From: Neoarius graeffei
Lineage: Eukaryota; Chordata; Actinopteri; Siluriformes; Ariidae
Assembly (NCBI RefSeq): GCF_027579695.1
Contig: NC_083587.1
Location: forward strand, 55,357,021 to 55,421,020
Length of the DNA stretch: 64,000 nucleotides
Reading direction: 5' to 3'
Positions 32,788 through 63,424 of the stretch are shown here, one piece after another; position 1 is the first letter of the stretch; every line of letters starts with the position of its first letter. The notes beneath the pieces are model-generated. The model was not told where the DNA came from. It made no database searches and worked only from the letters and a program-made list of their open reading frames with translations. The translations under genes were made by a program, and so were the position numbers.

Positions 32788-32870
32788 CGGCACGGTGGTG
32801 CAGCAGTTAGCACGGTCACCTCACAGCAAGAAGGTTCTGGGTTCGACCCTCACGACCGACAGGGGCCGTA
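32788..32870 (+). repeat. V-SINE head fragment
   Basis: Matches the 5' tRNA-like part of the V-SINE family: CGGCACGGTGGTGCAGCAGT, the 'cacctcacagcaagaaggtt' and the B box GGTTCTGGGTTCGACCCT. It stops before the core, so it is 3'-truncated. Confidence 0.75.
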
Positions 32871-33123
32871 TCCTCAACTCCCTGTTATCCCTGAAGAACT
32901 GACGGTATTCAAACTAAAACTACAGTTTCTCATCCATTTGCATGTACAGATCTTACTTTGCACCCGTCTTGTCTGTAATATCCTGGTAAAACGTGAACTT
33001 TTTCATGTATTTTTGCACTAAAATGAACATTTGCACACACTGGCACTCTACACCCGTCTATCTTTTTTATTGTACTTCAATTACTATATGTTTAGATAGC
33101 TTCACTCACTGTCCACTTTAATA

Positions 33124-33650
33124 CGAACTTGTTCTTGATTCTAAGATTCCTGTTCTTGGCTGCAGGACTGGAACCCAATGTGGTCTGTTTTCTGTTGTAT
33201 GCTGAGATGCTTTTCTGCTCATCACGGTTGTAAAGAGTTGCTACATCCTTCCTGGCAGCTCAAACGAATCTGCCTATTTTCCTCTGACCTCTCTTATGAA
33301 GGCATTTCCATCCACAGAACTGTCACTCACTCACTCAATGTTTTTTGCACCACTCTATCTGCATAAACTCTAGAGACTGTTATGTGTGAAAACCCCAGGA
33401 GATCAGCAGTTTCTGAAATACTCAAACCAAAAATACTCACCTGGCTCAAACCAAAAACACCCAGTGAAAGAAAGTCACACTTTGAGATCATAATTTTTCC
33501 CATTCTGATGTTTGAACATTGTGAACGTTAACTGAAGCTCTTGATTTGTATCTGCGTGGTTTTTAATGCATTGTGCTGCTGTCAAGGGACTGGCTGATTA
33601 GAGAACTGCATCAAACAGCTCCAGGTGGATAGGTGTTCCTAAATAAAAGT
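33124..33650 (+). repeat. 3' end of an unassigned LINE-like repeat
   Basis: Contains 'aaaaccccaggagatcagca', 'gtttctgaaatactcaaacc', 'cccattctgatgtttgaaca' and ends 'ggtgttcctaaataaaagt', a terminal block common in fish genomes. A related piece, hit by the RecQ element, lies at 35600-35675 plus 36586-36720 ('tgctcatcacagttgtaaag', 'catttccatccacagaactg'). Confidence 0.6.
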
Positions 33651-33894
33651 AGCCTGAGCGAGAGAGAGAGCGCACACGTGTGTAATTTTATATACACACG
33701 TTTTGTAATCTATTTCTCTATTTAAAAAAAAAAAACAAAACACCACAGGTATACTTGTATACGGACATACTGACAAAGCTCTCTTGAATCTTGATCAGTG
33801 GTGGGTTTCCCAAAAGCCTCTTCAAGCTAAGAGCACCTTAACTAGGAGAGAGACTGCTCATTGTGCTGCTCGTGCTACCATTTAACGATGATCT

Positions 33895-35460
33895 TTGTGC
33901 TACGATACTTCTGCTCAACTCTGACAAGACTGAAGTACTTGTACGAGGACCACATTGAGCTAGAAGTAAGTTTTCTGATTCCACAGTAACGCTGGATGGC
34001 GTTTCGGTTTCTTCACGTGCAGCAGTAAAAGACCTCGGAGTGATTATTGACCCCCGTCTTTCATTCGAAACTCACATTGATAACATCACCCGGATAGCTT
34101 TCTTTCATCTCAGAAATATTGCTAAGATAAGAAATTTAATGTCACTACATGACGCGGAAAAAATAGTTCATGCTTTCGTTCCCTCCAGGTTGGATTATTG
34201 TAATGCCTTACTGTCTGGATGTTCCAGTAAGTCCATAAACAAGCTCCAGTTAGTTCAAAATGCAGCAGCAAGAGTCCTTACTAGAACTAGAAAATATGAC
34301 CACATCACCCCTGTCTTATCCACACTGCATTGGCTCCCAATCAAATTTCGTATTGATTATAAAATACTACTATTGACCTTTAAAGCCCTGAATGGTCTCG
34401 CTCCACAGTATCTGAGTGAACTTCTGGTCCTCTATGACCCGCCACGCCTACTTAGATCAAAAGGTGCAGGCTATCTGCTGGTACCTCGTATAGTGAAGGC
34501 TACATCAGGGGGCAGAGCCTTTTCTTACAAAGCCCCACAGTTATGGAACAGCCTTCCAAGTAGTGTTCGGGAATCAGACACAGTCTCAGCATTTAAGTCG
34601 AGGCTGAAAACATATCTGTTTAGTCAAGCCTTGTGTTAATGGTGTTTATGAGGTAAAGGTGTAGATCTGGAGGGTCCTCAGACAGAGTGTTTTGGTAAAC
34701 TGGGATGTATGGATGCTGTCAGTCCCCACTCGCTTGCTCACTCGAGTTTGTTGACGGTGTAGTGGCTGCTGCTTTATGTCCCGGGGCTCCCTCATGCCTG
34801 TGTTACCTTCTGGCTCTCCCCTTTTAGTTATGCTGTCATAGTTAGTTGCCGGAGTCCCTGCTTGTACTCAGTGCAATATGTATACTGTTCCTACTTATTC
34901 AGGTGACATTGGGCATACCTAACAACCCGTTTCCCCCTCCAAAAAATCTGTCCCTCTGAGTTACATGTCAGTCCTGGGATCGAGATGCTGACCTCTTCTG
35001 CTCCTCGGACCTGCCTGATCCATCCTGGTGCCCTGTGTCTGGTTGGAGTCTCATTGCATCGCTCCTGTGCAGGGCGGCCCCATGTGGACAGTTGGGGGTC
35101 ACGCTGGGGACTGCAGTTGACTTGCTGACTTTAGGGCTGCAGTTGTCGTGAACGGTTTTGTGCTCTGGTTTCCGTCAGTGATGGGTTTATACCGTAGCAT
35201 CAACGAAGCTGACTTTATGTTAGGACTGTTAATGTTATAGTCATGTTGTCGGTTGTTGCCCAAATGAGGATGGGTTCCCTTTTGAGTCTGGTTCCTCTCG
35301 AGGTTTCTTCATGTCGTCTGAGGGAGTTTTTCCTTGCCACCGTCGCCACAGGCTTGTTTATTGGGGATAAAATGAGCTCATATTTTAAGTCATTCAAATT
35401 CCGTAAAGCTGCTTTGCGACAATGTTTATTGTTAAAAGCGCTATACAAATAAACTTGACT
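33895..35460 (+). mobile_element. L2-like LINE, 5'-truncated
   Basis: Holds the last part of a reverse transcriptase ORF (to 34639) and a long 3' UTR ending 'gctttgcgacaatgtttatt' and 'gcgctatacaaataaacttg'. A second tail of the same family is split at 1273-3930. The clade (L2, Maui or another CR1-group lineage) is inferred from the C-terminal protein style. Confidence 0.75.
33903..34639 (+). pseudogene. LINE reverse transcriptase C-terminus
   Basis: Upstream of 34040 the frame reads LLNSDKTEVLVRGPH before a stop at about 33957, then KDLGVIIDPRLSFETHIDNI, DYCNALLSGCSSKSINKLQL, QNAAARVLTRTRKYDHITPV, LHWLPIKFRIDYKILLLTFK and LWNSLPSSVRESDTVSAFKS. These are the conserved post-catalytic segments of L2/CR1-group LINEs; the YADD motif and endonuclease lie in the missing 5' part. 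199 codons are open after the last stop. Confidence 0.82.
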
Positions 35461-35696
35461 TTTGGGAAACTCAGCACTGCCCAGTTTAACAAACCTGCCA
35501 CTTCAGAATGCTGCCCTTGGCTCACAGAAGTGGAACCTTATATGGCCCTTTGCTGTTGTAGCCTACTGTACCTGCCTCAAGGATGCACTGCCGTGGATAT
35601 GTTTTTTTTGCTCATCACAGTTGTAAAGAGTGGTTGAGTTAGTCTGCTGATTTGTTTGTTTTATTTTTTTGTCAGGGGGGTCTCTAGCCTAGTAAA

Positions 35697-35750
35697 CTAG
35701 ACCCACCCGCCTAGCGGCCAAAAATATTTTTGCCTAGCGAGTGGGTCTAG
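35697..35750. repeat. Subterminal hairpin of the RecQ element
   Basis: CTAGACCCAC at the left pairs with GTGGGTCTAG at the right; the inner CCTAGC/GCTAGG-like blocks and AAAAATATTTTT also pair, making an almost continuous 54-bp hairpin just inside the left end. Confidence 0.8.
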
Positions 35751-35895
35751 CCTCGCACCATATAAACAAAAACACCCCGGGCATCAAATCGTGCCCGCCA
35801 ATCACAACGCAAGGTTTTTGTTTGGATTCTTTGGGCGGGCTTTTGCAGGAGTGACGACAAAGCTGCGCGACGCTGGAGAAAGCGCAACAGGAAAG

Positions 35896-36141
35896 ATGGC
35901 TACGGCTAGTGAACAGCGCGCGTTTGACTCCGCTTTGGAATCAGTTTTAGAAGAATTAGACTTGGAGTTTTCATTGAAACATGAGCAGGAAGAGGCTCTC
36001 CGCTCATTCCTTTTCAAGAAGGACGTTTTCGCTGTTTTGCCGACCGGCTACGGCAAAAGTCTGATGTACCAGCTGGCTCCGCTCGTAGCCAAAAGGATGG
36101 GGCTAGTTTGTGCAGTACGAAGAATTAATAAACAGCTTTGA
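35896..36141 (+). pseudogene. RecQ-like helicase N-terminal fragment
   Basis: From the ATG at 35896 the frame reads MATASEQRAFDSALESVLEE, then LKHEQEEALRSFLFKKDVFA and VLPTGYGKSLMYQLAPLV: the Q-motif-like region and Walker A (motif I, TGYGKS) of a superfamily 2 RecQ-type helicase. After about 70 residues homology stops at VAKRMGL; the last ten residues (CAVRRINKQL) belong to other DNA, so motifs II-VI are deleted. RecQ enzymes unwind DNA 3' to 5'. Here it is probably the remains of an accessory protein of the autonomous element, or a captured gene. The upstream in-frame ATG at 35791 adds a low-complexity leader and is less likely as the start. Confidence 0.75.
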
Positions 36142-36792
36142 AACATTACTTTTTGATTGTTTCTTATTTTCCCGTTATTTTAAATTTAAGGGAAATTATT
36201 TCACCAAACACCACTAAATAAAAACTCTCAAAAACAGTTTAAGCAAACCCTTGAAAAACACTTGGAAAAAATGAGTGTATGTTAAGTATGTGGTACAGAC
36301 TCCAAACTTGTGGTCATGATCTCCAAACTTCTTAATATCTAGAACCTGTTTATTAATTAACACGCATTTTGAAAAATTATTTATTTCAAGGCCTCCCTCA
36401 CTGCTTTCTGTCGCTCTGACTACGTCACAGTCACTGTTGCGCTGATTGGTCAGAGCGTTGGCCTATACGCACAGAGACAGTTTGAAAGACAGCGGGTTGT
36501 TCCTCCCACACCCGTCGGAAATGTCTACGAGCGAGGCCAGACTAAATATTCACATTTAGTCTGGCTTGCCAGGCTAGGGGGTCTCACCTTTCTCACCAAC
36601 AATGCATTTCCATCCACAGAACTGCCTCTCACTGGATTTTTCCCCCCCTCCACACCATTCTGTGTAAACTCTATCCATCAATAAACCTGCAATGACCAAT
36701 AAATAAGTTAAAAAAAATTTATGGATGTATTATTACAAAACATGGCAACACTGCTCCGCTTTTACAGACCAATCAGAACGGCCCTAATTTTC

Positions 36793-37165
36793 TCATCTCA
36801 TCTCTATCTCTAGCCACTTTATCCTTCTACAGGGTCGCAGGCAAGCTGGAGCCTTTCCCGGCTGACTACGGGCGAAAGGCGGGGTACACCCTGGACAAGT
36901 CGCCAGGTCATCACAGGGCTGATACATAGACACAGACAACCATTCACACTCACATTCACACCTACGCTCAATTTAGAGTCACCAGTTAACCTAACCTGCA
37001 TGTCTTTGGACTGTGGGGGAAACCGGAGCACCCGGAGGAAACCCACGCGGACACGGGGAGAACATGCAAACTCCACACAGAAAGGCCCTCGCCGGCCCCG
37101 GGGCTCGAACCCAGGACCTTCTTGCTGTGAGGCGACAGCGCTAACCACTACACCACCGTGTCGCC
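36793..37165 (-). repeat. V-SINE-type SINE
   Basis: Complete minus-strand copy with head, core and GATGAGAT-type tail. Target duplication GGCCCTAATTTTC (36780-36792) and GGCCCCAATTTTC (37166-37178), one mismatch. Confidence 0.93.
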
Positions 37166-37178
37166 GGCCCCAATTTTC

Positions 37179-38376
37179 ATCATATTAAAATCCTTCAATA
37201 CATCCTTCACTAAAAGGTCAATAAATCATGAAATCACAACAAAATGCTCCATCTGATCATGCATGTGAACATCAGTGAAGTATTTTATCCCACCACTAGT
37301 GTGCTTTGATGACAGTATTATTATGGTCCCCCTACACCCCCTGCTGGTCACACACTGTATTGCAGTGCAATTTTTCAGCATTTTTAGCAAAATAATAATA
37401 ATAATAATAATTTGTAAAACTTAAACACCTGAATGCAATTTGTTTCTTCCATGAAAACTTTATTGTTTCACTGTTTGTATTGTATCACAGCTGTTCATTA
37501 AGGTAAAGATGGCTGAAGCAAGGTTATGCCGCGATATACAGGACGTGTTGAAAGTGTTTTAAATAAACTCTGATGCAGCATTTAATATATTCGTATGTAC
37601 ATGTTGACTTGTATATAAAATATTTTATTGCATCAATCATTGTCATCTTAAAATAACAGATTAGTTACAAAACTGACAAAAACAAAAAGGCAACTCGGAA
37701 GAGTTGCACCATAAAACAGAGGACAGAAATGTGCGAGCATGCACGACACCAAATGATGAACATCTCTCTCCATTTTACATCCTAGAGGCTCAAAGGTCAA
37801 CAGAAATATAAAGAACACGCTCCTTTCCGACTGTTTTTCCCTTAAGTTCCGCACAAGACAAAACATGCAAAATATTTGGAATAAAAACGCTACTGTGAGA
37901 ACTGAACTAGTCATGTGCTGATAACTGATTATACAATAATGTTCATGCATGCATGTTGAAGCATGTAAGGCCTGAGTACTCCCAACATGAAGTATGTCCC
38001 ATTCTAAAGGTCTTTTAATTTAAAGGTATCTCACATACCCTGAAATTTAGTACACTTACCTGAATACCAAGATACATGCCTATTTTAAAGACCATTATAG
38101 TGAGAGGAAACCTATCAGCACATGCCTATTTCAAAATCACACAGCAAGAAGCAAACAGAACTCCTTTTTCTTTCCTGATGAAAACGACAGGAGTCACTTC
38201 CCGTTTTGAGAAAACCTGAAAACTAAAATTACTCGCAAGCAAAACCTTTAACCCATCCCAGCTATTGCTGTGTTGAACAGGAAAGTTCTCAAAAGATATG
38301 GTTTTCTATCTGGTTGTTGAAAAAGATGTAAAAAGTACATCTGAATCTACTTTCCTGTCTAAACTAATAAACCAGG

Positions 38377-38408
<32 letters not shown>

Positions 38409-38507
38409 ACCATGCGTCTGTGTTACAGATCAGAACTGTAGGTCAGGTGGAATTTTTCAACCTAGGTTAGAAGAATTTTTAACCCAGTCCATAATTTGCT
38501 ACTTGTA
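37179..38507. other. Gene-less stretch, possible distal slc9a1 3' UTR
   Basis: No coding signal. Contains an (AAT)n run near 37391 and a CT/GT microsatellite at 38380-38408. On the minus strand AATAAA occurs at 37624-37629 and 37459-37464, which could end a long slc9a1 transcript, but I cannot tell. Confidence 0.35.
38380..38408. repeat. (CT)n(GT)n microsatellite
   Basis: Uninterrupted CT dinucleotides followed by GTGTGTGT. Confidence 0.9.
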
Positions 38508-38511
38508 TTAA

Positions 38512-38896
38512 CCCATTGACACCTGAAACGCCTGCAAAAAAAAACGTCTGCAAATGCCTGAGCCAGTTTTTAGAAAAGGTCCCCATCTGCCTGAGGGTTT
38601 TCTGAAATAAAAATAATTAATTGAAAACGCCTATGAAAAATTCAATATCTCAGCCTCTGAAGCACATAAAGACATGAAGTAAGTTGCATTTAAAAGATAA
38701 AATTCTCTGCTTTTATTGGATCGTGCTCATTCAGCATTAACACTAACACATTTGTTAGCACATAGATGAGTCTTGAAAATAATGACAAATCAACAATGCT
38801 GCGTTATGCAGCAACCGGCATTTGGGGCAATGTTGCGTTATGCAACAACCGGCGCTAGGGGCAATGTTGCATGACGCAGCATCCGGCGTCAATGGG
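38512..38896. mobile_element. piggyBac-like MITE
   Basis: TTAA|CCCATTGACACC at the left (TTAA 38508-38511) and GGCGTCAATGGG|TTAA at the right (38897-38900). CCC...GGG ends with TTAA are typical of piggyBac. Contains three tandem copies of a unit around 'caatgttgcgttatgcaaca'. The right TTAA is also the left flank of the next element. Confidence 0.8.
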
Positions 38897-39027
38897 TTAA
38901 AGGAGAACTGAAGGCAAAATTGATCAAAATTCTATTTCTCATTTTATTAAATATCGGAATGCATTTTTGATCGCCATTTCGTCACTGCTATAGCAGGTTA
39001 TGAGTGTTTGAAATATGCTCTGTAATA

Positions 39028-39848
39028 AACTCAACAAAAATAAAAACTTTACACTCGTTTCAAAGTCAATAATTTGAACATTTTGGAAAATAGGTTTGAA
39101 ATAACGATTGTATTCAATTATCTTGTCATTAAAGATGCTATAGCATACAGATCATGTTTGTCATGGAATCGGTTCCACCGGAAATGCGACGACAATGTCC
39201 ATGATCAAAAACTGTGAGTCACAACTTAATGCAATCATGTCAATATCGGGTGTGTCCTCCATGGGCTTTCACAACTGCGATACAACGTCTCCTCATGGAT
39301 TGGATGAGGCGTCTGAACACAGCTTGGGGAATGCGCCGCCATATTTGTACCAACATGGCACCAAGCTCCTGCAAGTTCTGTGGAGGGTTCCTTACGGTCG
39401 GCTGTGGTGCCAGTTTGATGGAGACGTGTCTGGAGATTATGGATGGTCTGTCGACTGCATCCCATAACCCTCGCAACGTCAGTGACGGATGTTCCCGTAT
39501 CCAGCATGCCAATGGCACGTTCACGCTGAATGTTTGTCAGTCGTGGCATTGCAAATTAACGAATAATTAACCATAAAACCTTGTTTTTCTCAGATGACAC
39601 TCTACTCTGCTACCGTGAGATCAACTGCACGTGTATCAATAGGTCACGTCACTTGTGTCACGTGGAAACGTGATTTTAGCGTGCAGTGCTCTCGCACGTG
39701 CTACGTAGGCCCGACCAGTAGAATGAATGTGTGACGTAATGCCCTCGACAATGCATTTAACCATAATCACAACAAGAACTCTTTCAAGAAAAGTTTCTAA
39801 ACACTATTTGAAAAATAATGAGTGTCAAGTTTTTATTTTTGCTGAGTA
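39028..39848 (-). mobile_element. Tc1/mariner deletion derivative (ACTCARCAAAAATAAAAA ends)
   Basis: TA at 39026-39027 and 39849-39850. Ends AACTCAACAAAAATAAAAAC and, inverted, TACTCAGCAAAAATAAAAAC. Encodes the start of a transposase on the minus strand. Confidence 0.82.
39235..39549 (-). pseudogene. Tc1-like transposase N-terminus
   Basis: Reads MPRLTNIQRERAIGMLDTGT, SVTDVARVMGCSRQTIHNLQ and TRLHQTGTTADR: the first HTH of a Tc1-like transposase that binds the TIR. After TADR the sequence leaves the family and picks up a different region (NMAAHSPSCVQ), so the central part with the DDE residues is deleted. Confidence 0.75.
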
Positions 39849-40398
39849 TATATCAGTCCATATGTCAAAGTGATGGCCGTAAACGAGATTCGTTGAGACC
39901 TGTGCAAGACATCGTAGGACGGAAGTAAAATGTACAGCGGGAAATCAAAGTGACCGACATTTGCCAACGTCGTCAAAAGACGTGCACGCCCTCTTTCGAA
40001 TGCTGACGTAATCACGCCAGAAGTTGTGTTTGTTTTGATAGCGATCAGGAAAGTTTGAAAAAAGTCGGCGGTAATCGTCATTTAAACTCATTTTTGCGCA
40101 ATATTTTGTTTGGAAAACAGTTTTCAAAATGGTGGCACTGACACCTGGCTGACATTTGATGTTTCGAAGTCTCGCACAAGTCTTGTGAAGATCACGCGGA
40201 TAAGCGACGCCTGCCTTGGACCGAACGAACTAAATTCAACACGGCTAAAAACCGAATAGGCCGATAAGTATAATATTTAATTGCAGTTAGTTGCCAATAC
40301 GAGACACGATATAAGGTTACTAAAACCGAAAACGTAATTGAATAACACGTTAATTAAGACATAAAGCAAGTTTAAAAATGGCATTAGTTCTCCTTTAA

Positions 40399-43300
40399 GG
40401 AGACTTACTATACCTAGGGTTAGGAAGACTTTATATTTTAAACTATTGGATGATTTAATAAGACTGGACTCATTAATAAGAATCAGAAGGTTCAGAGTTC
40501 GAATCCCGGTTAAAAATGGGGGGGGGGATGCTATTATTAGGTAGATAGGAATAGGTAGACAGACAGGAAGAGGAAATACTAGGTAGGTGTAGACAGACAG
40601 GAAGTGGATGGATCTTCAGTAATACAAAATTTTATCTTGGTTGGAAATTATGAACTAGGTTAAAAATTTTGACCCAGGTCAAAAATCACCTCGGTTGAAA
40701 TTTTCTGACCTGTAACACATACACCAGTAACATCCAACCAGCGTTAACAAATCCGTTTCCTATATGTAATAAAAACCAATAAAAATATGGTGATACAGGA
40801 TCACGTTATGCTAGCTACAGTACAGTTCAATCCTAGTCTAAAACCCTGAATCAGTTCCTCCGTTTATGAAAGACAACACAAGATGATTTTTTTTGGCCAA
40901 TAGCGATCAAAGAATTCAACAAAAATGTCAACGTCACTTCTGGTGTGGAGACTGTAGCTGTTTGCTGTGCCCTCCCGCTGAACTGTTGCCAGGATACCAC
41001 CGATTTGAGCAAACAGAACTTTCATATGGCTTGCAAAAAGCTCAAACACTCGCGTACCGGATTTCAAATATCAGACCGAAATGAGGATCACGTAGCTAGC
41101 TAGTGTTATTGCTAGAAAATGTCGCCATCTAGCCACCCGCTGTGGCGTTTACGTCTAACTAGTAGGCTTGCATTACATCGTTATGACGAGAGTAAGTAGT
41201 TTGTTAAAAGATAAATTGTTGATTAAAAAGCTGATATTACACTGAAACCATCACTGCAGTAGTGAAATATTACCTCATAACCTCAAATCCAAGGAGGATT
41301 CAATTAGCCACAATCTCCACACCGGATTATCTATCCGAGGGACACGTACATGCTTACAGTGAGCTGCCACGTCTTCTCATGGTCCTTCACCTTGCGTCTA
41401 GACCATTTCTGATCAAGAAGAATGAACAGGCACAGCAGTTCAAATCTACACAATGCACAACTGATAAAAACATGAAAGAACTTGCATATGCTTCAACAAT
41501 AGCAGAAAATGACGAATCAAAAATATAAAATCATAGAAAAAAAAGTGTTAAAGATCGAAGAGTGTTCAAAAAAAATACATCTTAGTCAAGTTCTTAAGTA
41601 GATTGTGACACTTGTCAGACAAAAACATTCATGTGTATTGCTGATTTTGGTGTGAGCAGATATGGAGGATGAGATCTGTCCCTTTTTTTTCCTCCCCATG
41701 TGACTCAGTCAAATCGGGGATGGTTTGGAGCAGAGCCTTGGTTTGAACAAGCATGTCCCATTACAAGTTCAATTCTCACTGAAATGAACAGCAAGATATG
41801 GTTTTTTGGTTTTTTTTTGACCAAATGTCAAAATCTACTACTGTGACAGGAGGAGATGGGTTCTACCTGTATACGACATGAAAAGCTCTCAACCTGTAAT
41901 AAGAGTCTCATCTGGGAGTGCAGTCCAGATACATGGATACGAGAGGAAAGCTGAACCTGTAACAAGAGCTCAAGCAGCTTTTTTGGACGAGTCTGGACCA
42001 AAAGACTAAAAACATGACATTCTTTTGTCAAGTCTTCAAATAAAGGCAAGTTAACTAGATTTAAAAAAAAAAAAAAAAGGCAAAAACAACAGAGCAAGGC
42101 TTAAACTGACAACCTACTGGGTCAGCGATCTCTTTATACACTACGCTGACGGCTCCTTTCACCAGGCCCGACTTAGTATGGACCTTAAAACCAACGTCAA
42201 TTTAAAAAAATTAAATTCAATTAAAATCCAGCCCAACAAGGACAAGACTGATGAACACACCGACATTGTGTCTGACTACAAATGCAATACTTCATGAGCT
42301 ACAGCAGGCAATTAGATTAGCATATATCTAGAAGTTATGTAAAATATATCATTTATACATCTCATGTTAAAATAAATCTAGTCTACTCTGCATGCAGACT
42401 AGCTCTCGAGATCTTTAGTCTTGTCTGAAAAGGTCACGCAAAAATAAAAATCGGACGCAATTAGTGCCCAAATTGTTTTGTTCAGAGCAAGAACCTGCAG
42501 GTTTTAAAGGGAAAAACAGAATGGACCCAAGTGAAAGGGTGAAATCCGTCTACATGCACTGCCCGAGTGCATAGTTTATGGGAAATCCCGACTCTGTACA
42601 GCAGTCAGGGATATACAAGGGACGTACGGTAAATGCAAGATTCTTAAAACCCAATACATATTTTCAGGTTAGCAACAATTTTGGGAAAAAAAAAAATTTA
42701 AATAAGACAAGACCACCCTTTTTGTCAAGCGACAAAACTGACATGTTGGTCAAAAGCGCTCGAGTGCATTTAAAGGGTACTTGGTTGGGGGGGATTTTAT
42801 AAAGTAATAGCACAAAATTAAAAAAAAAAAAAAAGATACATAAACCACAACCATAGAAGTCTAACAGCTTGGAATAACATGAATTTATGTGGTTACAATG
42901 CATTTCCTATAAAAACCTGTATTTTAACTCTGCACAGAGATTTTCTCATATTTACCCTTCATTAGGTTTGGTGCAGCGAGTTATTCTCCAAGCGTTCAAT
43001 GACCTGATGCACCAAACACTACCGGCTGTACTAACGTGACAAAAGAGAGGAAGAAAAAAAAAAAAAAACAGGCAAAAACACATTTATATTTATAAAAAAA
43101 AAAGGGGGGAGGGGGGGATTTACATGAGAAAGGCCATCATGTGTCCTTAGTTTGATATTGCTCCTGAAAAACAAAAAGGGTCCCACTTTGATTCAATGCA
43201 CTCGGTGATCGTCATAAAAGCAATAAATTCAATGATTTAAAAAAAAAAAAAAAATCCAAGTCATGGACGACAACTGTGTGAACCTTTGGTAATGCATAGT

Positions 43301-43639
43301 TCAACTGCCCCTCACCCACTCCAGAAACTCATTTTCCTCTGACAAGAAAGACAAAGCTATAAAACAACGTCAATTTTTTTTTTAATCCTCCCAATCATGG
43401 TTGTTGTTTTTTTTGGGGGGGGGACTGAATTCTCACTGATTCTTCCCCCCCGAGTTACCATTTTGGCTTAAAGTTCAGTAAAAGTTCAGTACCCGCCCCC
43501 GACTTTCTCCCCAAACGAGACAAAATCCTGTTTGTAAGACAGTGCAGTGTTAAAACAAAAATCCTCAACCCCTTTTAACCACCTGTCAGAAGGATACTGT
43601 GACTGCTAATAAAAGAGGCAGATCGCCAGTCATATGCAT
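40399..43639 (-). other. Downstream of slc9a1 stop: 3' UTR and flank
   Basis: No convincing coding sequence on either strand; many A and T homopolymers. The slc9a1 3' UTR must start at 43639 going left. The first plausible signal on the minus strand is ATTAAA at 43381-43386, about 255 nt after the stop; AATAAA appears only further on, inside element X or beyond it. The transcript end is therefore unresolved. Non-repetitive parts around 41600-43300 could be UTR. Confidence 0.45.
43381..43386 (-). terminator. Possible poly(A) signal ATTAAA of slc9a1
   Basis: ATTAAA on the minus strand about 255 nt past the stop codon, followed by T-rich DNA. Weak evidence; a longer UTR is equally possible. Confidence 0.3.
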
Positions 43640-63248
<19,609 letters not shown>

Positions 63249-63424
63249 CTACACAGCCACAGCACACATGAGGAGAAACATCAAGAGACTTGATTACAGA
63301 TAATGAAAACACCAGTACCCAACTGTTGCAGCATTCACTAATGCAAAAAAACAGCACCAACACATTTCATTCACTTCATAAATGTTACCGTCTGGAGTTA
63401 AGAATGATGGCTCTGAAAATAGAG

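Larger units (their letters stand above)
35685..36576 (+). mobile_element. Non-autonomous transposon carrying a RecQ-like helicase fragment
   Basis: 892 bp between the perfect direct repeats GGGGGTCTC at 35676-35684 and 36577-36585. Termini TAGCCTAGTAAACTAGAC and, inverted, TAGCCTGGCAAGCCAGAC match at 14 of 18 positions. It interrupts a copy of the repeat seen at 33124-33650, whose two halves flank it. It contains a coding fragment at 35896-36141 and a subterminal hairpin at 35697-35750. A 9-bp duplication is unlike hAT, Tc1, Harbinger or TTAA elements; I cannot name the superfamily. Confidence 0.8.
38901..40394. mobile_element. TTAA element X, copy 2, with a mariner insertion
   Basis: TTAA at 38897-38900 and 40395-40398; ends AGGAGAACTGAAGGCAAAAT and, inverted, AGGAGAACTAATGCC. 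Aligns with the three pieces of copy 1. A Tc1/mariner derivative at 39028-39848 interrupts it; without it X is about 670 bp. Confidence 0.88.

Noticed and set aside
35791..35895. Upstream ATG extending the RecQ fragment by 35 residues
   Set aside because: The added leader has no helicase homology; the ATG at 35896 has a better context and starts the conserved part.
36819..37148. 109-codon frame and similar ones at 23614, 56569 and 59609
   Set aside because: All are translations of the V-SINE; the shared protein only reflects the repeat.
36793..37165. tRNA-like head with A and B boxes, possible tRNA gene
   Set aside because: The head is the 5' part of a SINE with core, tail and target duplication; no free tRNA gene is visible in the window.
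41262..41528. 88-codon plus-strand frame
   Set aside because: No recognisable domain, no splice or codon support, located in AT-rich DNA downstream of slc9a1.
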